A model generated the notes under the pieces. The model had not been told where the DNA came from. It worked only from the letters and a program-made list of their open reading frames with translations, and did no database searches. Both the position numbers and the translations under genes were made by a program. This document shows, piece by piece, positions 10,864 through 21,052 of a stretch of 64,000 bases of DNA. Position 1 is the first letter of the stretch. Every line of letters begins with the position of its first letter. The stretch lies in the NCBI GenBank assembly GCA_023101885.1, contig JALPQD010000224.1, positions 2,632,696 through 2,696,695 of the forward strand, in the 5' to 3' direction. Source of the stretch: Typhlomys cinereus (lineage: Eukaryota; Chordata; Mammalia; Rodentia; Platacanthomyidae).

Positions 10864-13346
10864 CCAAAGCTCATTTTTTAATTGGGCCATTTGTTTCCTT
10901 AGTGTTTAGTTTTCTAATTTCTTTGTGCACTCTGAATAATAGAGCTCTATCAGATATGTGGTTAATGAAGATTTTCTCCCATTCTGTGGGTTGCCTTTGT
11001 GCTCAAGTTACAATCTCTTTACCTGAACAGAAGCTCTTTAAATTCACAAGATCCCATCTGTTGAATGTTGGTTATAGTGACTGTGGTATTGGATTTCTGT
11101 TTAGGAACTATTGGCCTAGTCCAATCAGCTCACGGGAGTTCCTTACCCTTTCAACCAAGGTTTTTATAGTCTCTGGCCTTATATCGAGGTCCTTGATCCA
11201 TTTGGAATTAAGTCTTGTACATGGTGACAAATACAGGTCAAGTTTTAATCTTCTGCATGTGGACATCCAGTTTTGCCAGCACCATTTGTTGAAGATGCTG
11301 TTCTTTTTCCATTGGATTTTTTGGGCCCCTTTGTCAAAGACCAAATGGCTATAATTGTGTGGGCTTATATCTGGGTCTTCAACCCTTATCCATTGATCTG
11401 TCTGTCTATTTTGGAGCCAGTACCAGGCTGTTTTTATAACTATGGATTTGTAGTATAGACTAAGGTTTGGTATGGTGATACCTCCAGCAGTGTTTTTGTT
11501 ACTCAGGATTGTTTTTGCTATCCTGGGTCTTTTATGTCTCCATATGAATTTTGAGATTGTTTGGTCAACTTCTTTAAAGAATTGCTTTGGGATTTTGATA
11601 GGTATAGCATTGACTCTGTATATTGCCTTTGGTAGGATGGTCATTTTTGTGATATTGATTCTGCCAATCCAGGAACATGGGAGGTCTTTCCACCTTCTGG
11701 TGTCTTCTGTAATTCCTTTCCTTAAGGTTTTAAAGTTTTCATTGTAAAGGTCTCTTACTTCCTTGGTTAGGTTTATACCAAGGAATTTCATTTTTTCAGG
11801 GGCTACAGTAAATGGGATTGTTCTCTCAGGGCTTTTTCACTTCTTTCATTCTGGGCATATAGGAATGCCACTGATTTTTGTTCATTTATTTTGTATCCTG
11901 CTAACCTGCTGAACTTCTGTATTAGTTCCAGGATTTTCCTGGTGGAGTTTTTAGGATCACTCAGGTACATGATCATGTCATTTGCAAATAGAGATAACTG
12001 GACTTCTTGCTTGCTGATTTGAATCCCTTTTGTCTCCCTTTCTTGTCTTATGGCTCCAGCTAAGACTTAAAGTACAATATTGAATAGAAGTGGTGAGTGG
12101 ATAGCCTTGTCTAGTTCCTGATTGAAGCAGGAATGCTTTAAGTTTTTCCCCATTGTGTGTAATCCTTGCTGTTGGCTTGTATACAGCTTTTATTATATTG
12201 GTAAAGGTTTCTTCCATTCCAACTGTCTCTAGGGTTTTGATCATAAAAGGCTGTTGGATCTTGTCAAAAGCTTTTTCTGCATCTATCGAGAGTATCATGT
12301 AGTCTTGGATTTTGGACTGGTTTATGTGGTGAATTACATTTATTGATTTGCGTTTGTTGAACCAACCTTGTATGCCTGGGATAAAGCCTACTTGATCCCC
12401 ATGAATGATCTTTTTGATATTTTTTGAATCTGATTTGCTAAGACTTTGTTGAGAATCTTTGCATCTGTGTTCATCAAAGAGATTGGCCTATAGTTTTCTT
12501 TTTTAAATGTATCTTTTTTAGGTTTTGGGATTAAGATGACATTAGCTTCATAGAAAGAATTTGGTAATATTCCTTCCTTTGCTATTTGATGGAATAGTTT
12601 AAGGAGTATTGGTGTTATTAGATTCTTAAATGTCTGGTAGAACTCTGTACTGATTCCATCTGGTCCAGGCCATTTTTTGGTGGGAAGATTCAGGATTACT
12701 TCATCGATTTCCTCATATGTAATAGGATTATTTAAATAATTCAAAACTTCCTGATTCAATTTAGATAAGTTGTGCTTACTTAGGAATTCATCCATTTCTT
12801 TTGTGTTGTCAAATTTCACAGAGTATAAGTTTTTGAAATATGACATTATAATTCTCTGAATTTCTTGGGTATCAGTGATAACTCAATTTTCATTTCTAAT
12901 TTTGCTAATTTGTGTTTTCTCTCTCTTGCTTTTGGTTAATTTAGCTAGGGGTGTATCAATCTTATTGGTTTTTTCAAAGAACCAGCTTTTTGAGTGGTTG
13001 ATTCTCTGTATAGTTTTCCTAATCTCAATTTCGGATATTTCTCTCCTTATTTTGCTAATCTCCTCTCTTCTATTGCCTTTGGGATCAGATTGGTCTAGTG
13101 TCTCTAAAGCTTTAAGCTGCATTGTTAAGTTCTTTATTTCTGATGTTTCCATTTTTTTATGCAGGCATTAAGAGTTCTGAACTTACCTCTTAGAACAGCT
13201 TTCATTGTGTACCAAAGATTTTGATAAGTTGTATTTTCATTATTGTTTGCTTCCAGGAAATCTTGACTTTCCTTTGTAATTTCTTCCTGAATCCAATTCT
13301 CATTCAATATCATAATGTTTAGTTTCCAGGAGTTAGTGTATTTTCT

Positions 13347-14332
13347 TTTTTTTTTTTTTGTTCTTCCATGCATTTATTTGCTATTAAAAATTAAAGAGAC
13401 ATAAAATTTCCCTTTATTCTGAATTTCTGAAAAACAAAACACTCTGCTTATTTGCTCAAAAGTGTTTGATAATTCTGTTTACAATGCTTCCAATCACTAT
13501 TTCCTCTGACTGCAGGCTCCTAAAGCACATGGGAATATATGAGATTCAGCAGGTCAAATCAAGTGTAAGTGTATGCTGAAGTCATTCGTAGACATTCCAA
13601 CTGAAAGCATTTCTTATATTTACCAGCAACAATTTCAGAAAAGAACCCAAGACCAGAAAAATACAAGACAAGAAACCCATACAAGAGCTTATGAGTACAC
13701 GCACAGGTTGTTTGGACACGTTCTGCAGCCAGATTGCACTGTGGCTTTCTTGCCTGCTCTGTGATATCAGCAAGAAGGCTCAGACTCCGAGGATATTACT
13801 TATCATCACACCCTATTTTAGCATTCTCAGAAGGATCCCATCCAGAGCGCACGCAGTAAGTACAGGCACATTTAAATTGAACGCTTTTGCCTTCAGCTTG
13901 ACTTTTACCAAAATCAATGTCGTATTGTTTTCTTCTTCGACAAGATTCCCGGACGAGCTCTCTGTATTGTGCCCGCTGTCTTCTCTGCTCAGAATACACC
14001 GTGCGAATTCCCTTCCGTCGGGTGTCAGCTCTGACTCCCCTCAAGACATTTCTGGTTTTTCCTTTGGCTTCAGGTTCATCTTTTGCTTGAGATCTTCTAG
14101 CTTTAGGATTTAGGGACAAGTTGCGAAAGCTCTTTGCTAACTTTTCTGGCTGTGTGCCGGTTGAATCTTCGGAGGGATTTTCCTCTTGGGGTAACTCTGG
14201 AGTCTCCTGGGTCATCGGTGGGGTGGGCATTTCTGATGGTTCCATCTTCACAGCCAGTAACCTCAGAAATTAACTTGGAAGCAGGCAGAAGGAACGACTT
14301 AGCTCTGAGGGACCCAAGGCGCCAGGTCAGGT
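13347..14332 (-). mobile_element. Processed DPPA3 retrocopy inserted in L1 copy A
   Basis: This 986-bp insert interrupts the L1 ORF2 sequence that is continuous in copies B and C. It has all the marks of L1-mediated mRNA retroposition. There is a poly-A tail on the minus strand (T-run up to 13359), an AATAAA signal at 13373-13378 about 14 bases before the tail, and no introns. A perfect 17-bp target duplication 'gagttagtgtattttct' lies at 13330-13346 and 14333-14349. About 87 bases of 5' leader precede the start codon, so the copy appears full length. See the CDS entry for the protein. Confidence 0.93.
13796..14245 (-). CDS. DPPA3: DPPA3-like (Stella/PGC7) retrogene, intact 149-codon frame
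   Basis: DPPA3 is a small maternal-effect protein of oocytes, early embryos and germ cells. In mouse it protects DNA methylation in the zygote and restrains UHRF1. The frame here runs from ATG at 14243-14245 to TAA at 13796-13798 without a break. The 149-residue length is close to mouse Stella (about 150). An acidic, proline-rich N terminus (1-30) is followed by LxxNLSLNP-like sequence (about 36-47), a long Arg/Lys-rich middle (48-106), a CxCxxC cluster at 126-131 and the family signature WDPSENAKIG at 136-145. An in-frame GTG two codons upstream is not a likely start. It is intronless and inside an L1, so a retrocopy. Whether it is expressed is unknown, but an undamaged frame suggests a recent copy or selection. 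It lies on the same strand as the host L1. I recognised the family by memory of the C-terminal signature. Confidence 0.85.
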   Translation of the reverse strand: MEPSEMPTPPMTQETPELPQEENPSEDSTGTQPEKLAKSFRNLSLNPKARRSQAKDEPEAKGKTRNVLRGVRADTRRKGIRTVYSEQRRQRAQYRELVRESCRRRKQYDIDFGKSQAEGKSVQFKCACTYCVRSGWDPSENAKIGCDDK

Positions 14333-15126
14333 GAGTTAGTGTATTTTCTGTTGTTTGTTGTGTTGTGGATGTCAAGCTTTAGTGGTCTGATTGGGTATAG
14401 GCTAGAATTTCAAATTTCCTGTATATGTATAGATTCATTTTATGGCCCAATATGAGATCTATTTTGGAGAAAGTTCCATGTGCTGCTGAGAAAAATGTGT
14501 ATTCTTTGGTGCATGGATGAAAAGTTCAATAGAGATCTGTAAGGTCCATTTCTTTAAGGGTTTGATTAAGTTTCAAAGTGTCTCTGTTAAGTTTTTGACT
14601 TGTTGATCTATCCCATGTTGAGAGGGCAGTGTTGAAATTCTCGAGAATTATCGTTTGGGGGTTGATTTCTCTCTTTAGATTCTGTAGGGTTTGCTTAATG
14701 AATATGGAGGACCCTGTATTAGGTGCATATATGTTCAGTATTGTGAAGTCTTCCTGGTGAATTGTACCTGTGACTAAAATGTAATATCCATCTGTGTCTC
14801 TTATGATTTTTTTGGTTTGAAGTTCACTTTGTCCGATAGCATAATAGCTATCCCTGCCTGTTTCCTGGTTCCATTAGCTTGCAGAATTTTGGACCAGCCT
14901 TTTATTTTTAGGATGTGCCTGTCTTTTGTGGTGAAATGTGTTTCCTGAAGGCAACAGATTGATGGGTTGTGATTTTTAATCCAAGTTCGTAATCCATATC
15001 TCTTGATTGTGAGTTAATTCCATTGACATTTAATGTTATAATGGAAAAATTATTTTTAATTCCAGACATTTTTTATGTTTGGTGGCTTTTGTAAGTGTAT
15101 TATTTGGTTTTTAGGTTTTGGTGATA

Positions 15127-16172
15127 TTATACTTCCCTTCTGTCCTCCTGGATACGCTTGTTTTTTCCTTCAAGCTTGAGTATCATTTCTAGCATTTTTT
15201 GAAGGCCTGGTTTGGTAGATATGTAAGCCTTCAAGTTACCTTTGTGCTGGAAAACTTTTCTTTCTCCCTCAATCATAACAGATAGTTTTGCCGAGTATTT
15301 CAGCCTGGGTTGACATTTTTGCTCATTCAATACTTGAAGTATGTCTCTCCAAGCTCTTCTTGCTTTTACTGTTTCCATTGAGAAGTCATTTGTTATTTTA
15401 ATAGGTTTACCTTTAAAAAGTAACTTGTTTTTTTTTCCCTTGAAGGTCTCAGCATCTTTTCTTTGTCTTGAGTGTGGAGTGTTTTGACTATTATTTGCTA
15501 TGGCGAGTTTCTATTTTGGTCATATCTATTCGGAGTGTGGAATGCCTCTTTTATTTGGATGGGCCTCTCATTCTTTAGGTGAGGGAAGTTTTCATTTATG
15601 ATAATTTGAAAAATTTCCTAAGGTGTGGTATTTTGGGGTTCTTGTTCTGGTATTCCATGAATGCGCATGTTAGGCTTCTTCAGGGTGTCCCATAAATCTT
15701 GAATATTCCTCTCAAGTATCTTTTTTGCTTTATCAACCTCTTGAGCTGGTTAGTACTTCCACTTTGTCCTCAAGATCTGAAGTTCTATTTTCTGCTTCAT
15801 TAATTCTGCTGATAAGATTCTCTGTTGAGTTCTGGGTTGAAGATAACTTGTCTTTTAGTTCAATTTTAAACTCTGCTTAAGACTGTTTTAACTGCTCTAT
15901 GCCTATTTTTGTTTCTTGAACTGTTTTTCTCAATTCCTCCAAGTGTCTGTTGTGTTCCTGTTCAAAGTGGGTTGATGCGGTTATTTAACTCCTCCTGTAT
16001 TGATCATGGTAATGATCATGGTTTGAAAGTCGTTATCTTGGGCCTGCCTTTCTTAGCTATTTTCTGTGAGTTTGTTCTGTTTGGGATCTATCATTGTAGG
16101 GTTAATTCTTTTGGTGGGAGATTTGTTTAATTGGGTTTTGTTTCTCATGATTCTGTACTTTGACTTGGGCAT
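15127..16172 (-). pseudogene. L1 ORF1 remnant (copy A)
   Basis: ORF1 encodes the RNA-binding, coiled-coil trimer protein of LINE-1. The start is the ATG at 16170-16172 and the stop is at 15127-15129. The C-terminal third is still open (15127-15378, with residues matching 'ARRAWRDILQVLNEQKCQPR' of copy B). The N-terminal part has lost its frame through indels and stops. A 57-bp spacer separates it from ORF2. Confidence 0.85.
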
Positions 16173-17217
16173 TGTTGTTTTGTCTCTTAATTTTTTTTTA
16201 TTATTATTATTTATTCAACTGTGTGTATGTGCGCGTGCGCGTCTGTGGGTGTGTGTATGTGTGTGTGTGTGTATGTGTAGAACCACGGACGAATTCGCGA
16301 ACCACCATGGACACCTCCACCTCCTTCTGCCCTGGGATTCACAGGCTCCGCCCTACCACGACCAGAAGCGCAGGCCGCCCCCGCTTCCGTCTGGCGTCTA
16401 TACATGGGATCTGGGATCCGAACTCGGGACCTTCCGCCTGCAAGGCTGAGGCTTAACCCCTGAGCCACCTCTCCAGCCCATGTTGTTTTGTCTCTTAAGA
16501 CCTTTCAGTTTCTGTGTGTTTTCGACTGAACTGAATTAGTTGGTATTACTACTCTCGGGGAGTTATTGCTAGTGTTTGCCTTGGAGTTGGGTATGTTTGT
16601 CTGTTGTTATTGTCATTATTTCCTGGATGGGGGTATTAGAGTGTTAGTACATCAATTAAGACAGGTTTAGTAGGCAGGAGGTGAATGTTAGTATGGTAGT
16701 GCACTTTTATGATTTAGTACCTTGGTGATATGTGAGGATGAGTGGTATAGTCCCTGAAGTTGTATATAGTTTGGGGGTGTCTATATGGAAAAATTAATCT
16801 ACAGTGATTAATAATTGAAAGGAACAGAATGGTAAAAAGGAGTTTACTTATCTTTGGGCTGGATGTGAAGATTCTCTCCCATACGATAGGATGATTTTAG
16901 AGGATTTCAGATGTATGGCGTTGATCCCCTAGAGCTTTGCTTGAGTTTTCTTTGGACTCTGTTGATTTCTGAGGAGCAGTGTGTCCTCCCTGGACCGTGA
17001 GCATCCCAGGCGGGTGGAAAGGGCAGAGGGGCTGGTGGCATGCTGGCGGAGCACTTCACCTGGGACCTGGGGCGTGGCCTAGAGGCCCATCCAAGCCCGG
17101 GGCAGCCTGGATGCTGCTCAGGCTGGCCGGTGGGAGGAGCTGGGACCAGCTGGTTGGATTTACCTGAGACGCAGGGTGACCTGGAGCTTCTGGGGCGGGC
17201 GGGCGGGCCAGCAGAGG
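16173..17217 (-). promoter_or_regulatory. L1 copy A 5'UTR (non-monomeric promoter type)
   Basis: Upstream of ORF1 on the minus strand lies about 740 bases of L1 leader, excluding the inserted SINE. The distal half, about 16980-17217, is GC-rich. It aligns by eye with 42867-43645 in copy C and bears no visible resemblance to the tandem monomers of copy B. In LINE-1s this region carries the internal promoter, so transcription would run leftward through ORF1, ORF2 and the DPPA3 copy. Confidence 0.6.
16191..16480 (-). mobile_element. Young B2-type SINE in the 5'UTR of L1 copy A
   Basis: Minus-strand SINE with (GT)n at about 16250-16275, the diagnostic 'aaccaccatggacacctcca' and the reversed head 'gagccacctctccagccca'. 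The perfect 18-bp duplication 'tgttgttttgtctcttaa' lies at 16173-16190 and 16481-16498. Confidence 0.93.
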
Positions 17218-17228
17218 GAAGAGGTTTT

Positions 17229-17640
17229 CTCATCCCTGGAATTGTCTTATTTTTGCCTGACTGGCTGGATTCTCATTCCTTTTCCTCATCATATTGGTTT
17301 GATGGCTTGCTATGCTGAACATGATGATGATTTCTTACTTCTTCGCTCATCTTTTCCTATCAAGAGATTATTTACTTATTTATTTATTCCAGCTTTCTCA
17401 TGAAGACTGTCTTCCTTCTCCTCTGTATTTACGATTCTTTTATACATTTCCAGCAGTGTTGGCTCTGATGGCCATGGCTTTCTCCCTTGTGCATATCCTA
17501 AAATGTCCTTATTTCTCTGTCAACTTGCAAAGGTAACTTTGCTGGATACAGTCCTCTTGGTTAGCAGTTATTTGTGTTCAGGGTTAGAAGTATATCATTC
17601 TATACTTTCTTGACTTTTAGGGTTTTGTTGAGAACTCAGG
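17229..17640 (-). mobile_element. Old L1 fragment flanking L1 copy A
   Basis: AT-rich antisense L1 sequence, for example 'ggtaactttgctggatacag' and 'ttttgttgagaactcagg'. It appears to be the other half of the old L1 into which copy A inserted (the left half ends at 8941). Confidence 0.5.
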
Positions 17641-17649
17641 AAACATTTC

Positions 17650-17990
17650 TGTTTGGGTTGCTATATAAAAATGCCATAGGTGTTTATTTATAAGCAATAG
17701 AAATTTATGTCTCACAGTTCTGGAGGCCAGGAGTTCAAGATCCCAGCCCCTGGCAGGTTCGGTGCCTGAAAAGGACCTGCTCTCTGGTTTACAGCGGCAC
17801 CTTCTGATACTATGCCCCTGCATAGTAGAAGGGGAAAACAAGCCCCTCTTCAAAAAGAAAGGGTGCTAATCCCATTCTTGAGGGCTTCACCCACATGACT
17901 GATGAGCCCCCAGAGTTCCCACTGCCTAGCACGGTTAGGAGCATTAGAATGCCAACACGCGGATTGAAGGGGTAAAGGTAGACATTCATT
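17650..17990. mobile_element. Ancient interspersed repeat
   Basis: Contains 'ctcacagttctggaggccag' followed by 'gagttcaagatccc', wording found in an interspersed repeat shared by many placental mammals. It then has 'gctaatcccattcttgaggg' and 'cttcacccacatgac'. I cannot place it in a class with confidence. Confidence 0.45.
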
Positions 17991-17999
17991 CTTTAGCAA

Positions 18000-18880
18000 T
18001 TCCTGTCCACAATTTCACACGGACCTATGCTTTCAATGACCATGGCATGGAGTTCTATGACCTGTGCGCTTACCTCGAAATCCTGATGATAGGTATGCCA
18101 GACGTCAGCAAGAATTGAATCAGGCTGGATCAAGAGTGGATCTTGGGTACCAAGATCCTTGGAGGCAAGGGATTGACAGCCACAGTAGTGTTCCTATGCT
18201 TAAAGGGAACACAGGAAGGGGTTCAGGGAAATGCCACTGGGTCCTTGTATGTCATCGGAGAGGAGGGCCCAGAGGAGAGTCAGGCATGCACAAGAAAGGA
18301 CTCTGGGAATCGGGGCGGGAGGCATGGGGGGATGGGGCGGGAGGAGTGAGGGGAGGGGAACAGGGGGTTGGGGGGAGGAGGAGGGAGGGAGGGAACTGGT
18401 GTACCTATTAAGTTTGTATGAGCTGAAATAATAATAAAAAATGTATTGTATATAAAAAAAAGAGTGGATCTTGGAAATGCTGAAACCAAGTCAAGTCTAT
18501 TATGGATCTAATCCCCTATACAGCATGAAACAGGGGATGACATTGTGCAAATAGATGACATAGACTACAACCATGAGCAAGGTCAACAATAGGTGGGGTC
18601 ACCACCACCAACACAGCCCTGCCAATCTTAAAACATGCTAATATGCCTTAATGGCTTCAAAGGAACAGGAAGAGATACACAGAAATCACTGTGCCCTCTG
18701 GCCAGTTTCCAGGAAGGAACAGACCCACTGTGGCCCCTTCTGGGAATGCCAGCAGGAGGCAGATCTCTACTGTTGGCCCAGGAGATCGCCTGCTACCACT
18801 GGCTACCACGGATGTCCCAGCAGCCACCTTAAGAAGCTAGAGCCTTAGGCTTCAGTGTTCCCTACACTTGAATATCCCGT
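18000..18880 (+). other. Unidentified segment with partial open frame, split by an L1 stub
   Basis: A reading frame through 18064-18146 (containing NPDDRYARRQQELNQAG) resumes in phase after the L1 stub is removed, at 18475. It runs with one stop to about 18590 and is rich in polar residues (GDDIVQIDDIDY). This could be the tail of an old processed pseudogene. I do not recognise the parent gene, and frameshifts upstream make the frame unreliable. Confidence 0.25.
18147..18459 (+). mobile_element. L1 3' stub, 5'-truncated, plus strand
   Basis: About 313 bases of L1 3'UTR: 'taccaagatccttggaggca', the purine-rich G tract, then 'gtttgtatgagctgaaataa' and a short A tail. It is flanked by a perfect 15-bp duplication 'aagagtggatcttgg' at 18132-18146 and 18460-18474. 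It matches the copy B subfamily (compare 26160-26450). Confidence 0.92.
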
Positions 18881-18889
18881 CTTCTCTTA

Positions 18890-19711
18890 ATTAGATTGTC
18901 AAGCAAATACCTCTATTTGTTTGTCTCCCTACTGAACCTCTTGATTAATTAATTCTACATGATACTTAAGTCTTTTGAACATTTTTTTTTCCTGTTGGCA
19001 ATGCCAGGAAACCCTGTGTATGCTAGGCAAGTGTAATTTCTTTAAGTGTGTAAATGACATCATGCACATCATGAATTCTGAACCTTCTGTTGCACCAAGT
19101 AAAAAACGATCAAAGCTTTTCTGTGGCCCACAAGACCTGATAACTTCATCTCCTAAAGTGGGCTGGCATGGCGGGAAACACCTTTTGGTGTGCCCACCTT
19201 CCATTCCCCAGCATTGGTGATGGCCCAGCTTTCTTTATGTATAGAGACAGAAGCTGGAGTCAAAACATCGCAGCTCTTCCTTGTCGGAGCTGACAATTGG
19301 ACTTTGCTCTCCTCGCAGTGTGGTGTGTGCTCACAGAAGGGATTGCTATGGAGCCTCAGACCGGTAGAGGAAGCTGTCTGTTGAAACACTGACCCGTGGG
19401 AGGAGTCAGGCAAGAAGTGTGGCCGGCCTATAAGGCCATTTGGCTTGGTGCGGCCCTGGAAACACAAGGAAGGGGACAGGAAGGAACGTTGGAGGCAGGG
19501 ATGGAAGTTGTGTGCAGCTCATGTGTCCTGAGTGCTCCCCCCAGCTGGGAACAGCAGCTGCTGGGTGGTCCCAGCTGCAAAGTTTCAAACCGATTGTGGG
19601 AGAGGTGGTCCTTTGCCTCCAAAGGCTGCTGACCCAGGACGACCTTTGGGGCACCATTTGAGGAAATTTCAGATTTGTGGAAGCTGCCAAGATGTTGTCG
19701 TTCACGGCTTC
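18890..19711. other. No gene recognised
   Basis: About 820 bases with overlapping short open frames on both strands. None has a recognisable domain. Apparently unique sequence. Confidence 0.4.
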
Positions 19712-19716
19712 CCTGG

Positions 19717-20538
19717 TGTGGTAGATTCTGGTGTCAATTTAATGGCTGCAGGCTGAGGTTGAGCACAGCTGCGAAGAATTGACAGGTCACACGCTTCAAC
19801 GAGCCCACAGGTGATTGTTTAATTGATATAGAAGACCCAGACTGTAGTGGGTGGGAAGTGCAAGGGGTCGGGACTTGCCTTCTCTTGCCCATATGGACTA
19901 GCTGTGTGGACTCCTGTGTTGGTCTGCGGCTGCATTTCTCTATTGCTGCTACAGTCACTGCCATCCTAGGCTTTGGTCAGAGCCTCCCTGGCCTTGCTGC
20001 TGTTTATACTGATGGCAGAGCCCAGCTTCTTAAGCCATCCGCGTGACTTAGGTTTGAGACTTTCCTGGGATCCTTCAGTCTTCTGAGATACTCACTTGAG
20101 AACTGAGCAGCTATAGGCAGTTATTGTTGGACTACTCTGATTTTATTTTGTAAGTTCATGTAATAAATATATTGCATGGGACTGGAGAAGTGGCTCAGGG
20201 GTTAAGCCTCTGCCTTGCAGGCAGGAGGTCCCGAGTTCGGATCCTAGACCCCACGTATAGATGCCTGCGTTTCTGGTCCTGGTAGGGCGGAGCCTGTGAA
20301 TCCCCGGGCAGAGTAAACAAGGAGGAGGTGGAGGTGTCCATGGTGGTTCCCGAATTCGCCCCTGGTTCTACACACACACGCGCGCGCGCGCGCGCGCACA
20401 CACACACACACGCACAATTGAATAAATACAAAAATAAAAAAAAGTTTAAAAATAAATAAATAAATAAATATATTGCATTATACACACACACACACACACA
20501 TATTGGTTCCGTTCCTCTAGAGAACCCTGACTAATACA
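19717..20538 (+). mobile_element. Solo LTR (ERVL-type, 'tgtcaa' family) interrupted by a SINE
   Basis: Starts TGTGG and ends with the family wording 'agagaaccctgactaataca', giving TG...CA ends. The perfect 5-bp duplication 'cctgg' flanks it at 19712-19716 and 20539-20543. A 5-bp duplication and TG...CA termini are what an ERVL-class LTR leaves. Without the inserted SINE and its duplication it is about 520 bases. Same family as 47061-47555 and 7827-8298. Confidence 0.75.
20178..20462 (+). mobile_element. Young B2-type SINE, full length
   Basis: The clearest full-length member in the window. It has a tRNA-derived head ('ggactggagaagtggctcag') with a B-box-like 'gagttcggatcct', the family body, a (CG)n/(CA)n stretch at about 20370-20412, 'aattgaataaat' and an A-rich tail. 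The perfect 16-bp duplication 'aataaatatattgcat' lies at 20162-20177 and 20463-20478. It inserted into the solo LTR 19717-20538. Confidence 0.95.
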
Positions 20539-20689
20539 CCTGGGGACTGTCTCTGTCTGCAGGATCCACCCTGCTGTGTCCCCCAGGACTCTTCCATCAT
20601 CAGCTCCCCGCAGATTTGGAGCCTGTTACATTAGAGGTCACACACTGCCATCAAAACAAAGGGGCCTGAATCTCTCTCTGCAGCTAAGA

Positions 20690-20763
20690 AAATTAAACCT
20701 GTTATGGTGGTTCCAGCCTATAATCCCAGCACTTGGGAAGTGAAGGCCACCAGACAGATAGTA
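20690..20763 (+). mobile_element. B1-like SINE fragment
   Basis: The words 'ttatggtggttccagcctat' and 'aatcccagcacttgggaagt' are a short plus-strand B1-like remnant cut off by the next SINE. Confidence 0.55.
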
Positions 20764-20775
20764 AAGCATCTGTTT

Positions 20776-20799
20776 GTATTTATTTATTTATTTACTGTG

Positions 20800-20830
<31 letters not shown>

Positions 20831-21040
20831 GCAGAGGACACTGTGTGTCCCTGTGGAGAACCAACAACTTTAGGAATCATCCTGGATTACTTCTACCTCT
20901 ACCTCTTTCTTGCTTCGCTCTGAGATTTCCCAGGCTGGAAGTACAGGCAACCACTGTTTCCGCCTAGCATTTTACGTGGAATCTGGGATCCAACCTACTT
21001 ATGAGACAGAGTCTTAACCTCTGGGTCTTCTCTCCAGCCC
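20776..21040 (-). mobile_element. B2-type SINE with (GT)n, minus strand
   Basis: (GT)n at about 20803-20830, then the family body, ending in the reversed head 'gtcttctctccagccc'. The near-perfect 12-bp duplication 'aagcat[c/t]tgttt' flanks it at 20764-20775 and 21041-21052. Older than the copies at 16191 or 20178. Confidence 0.85.
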
Positions 21041-21052
21041 AAGCATTTGTTT

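Larger units (their letters stand above)
9982..15069 (-). pseudogene. L1 ORF2 remnant (copy A), interrupted
   Basis: ORF2 of LINE-1 normally encodes an endonuclease, a reverse transcriptase and a Cys-rich C terminus. Here it survives only in pieces: C-terminal frames at 9982-10278 and 10341-10547 (the latter with the CWRGCG...LHCWWEC Cys-rich motif), then 11108-11791, 11978-12298, 12388-12846 and 12883-13152. The start codon is at 15067-15069, just inside the conserved 'ttccagacat'. Between 13347 and 14332 a DPPA3 retrocopy splits the endonuclease-coding part. It cannot make a functional protein. Confidence 0.88.
8942..17217 (-). mobile_element. L1 copy A: near full-length LINE-1 with nested insertions
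   Basis: A LINE-1 on the minus strand: 3'UTR about 8942-9981, ORF2 remnant 9982-15069, ORF1 remnant 15127-16172, 5'UTR 16173-17217. The 11-bp duplication 'gaagaggtttt' flanks it at 8931-8941 and 17218-17228, which fixes its ends. Later insertions inside it are a SINE (10600-10863), a DPPA3 retrocopy (13347-14332) and a second SINE (16191-16480), each with its own duplication. The ORFs contain many stops and frameshifts, so it is not autonomous. Its GC-rich 5'UTR is not built of monomers and resembles that of copy C, not copy B. Confidence 0.93.

Noticed and set aside
18064..18431. Gly/Arg-rich frames of 66-115 codons at 18064-18431
   Set aside because: Mostly the G-rich 3'UTR of an L1 stub; only the first 27 or so codons lie outside it.
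20178..20260. Possible tRNA genes at the SINE heads
   Set aside because: The A/B-box-like words belong to SINEs bounded by target duplications, not to stand-alone tRNAs.
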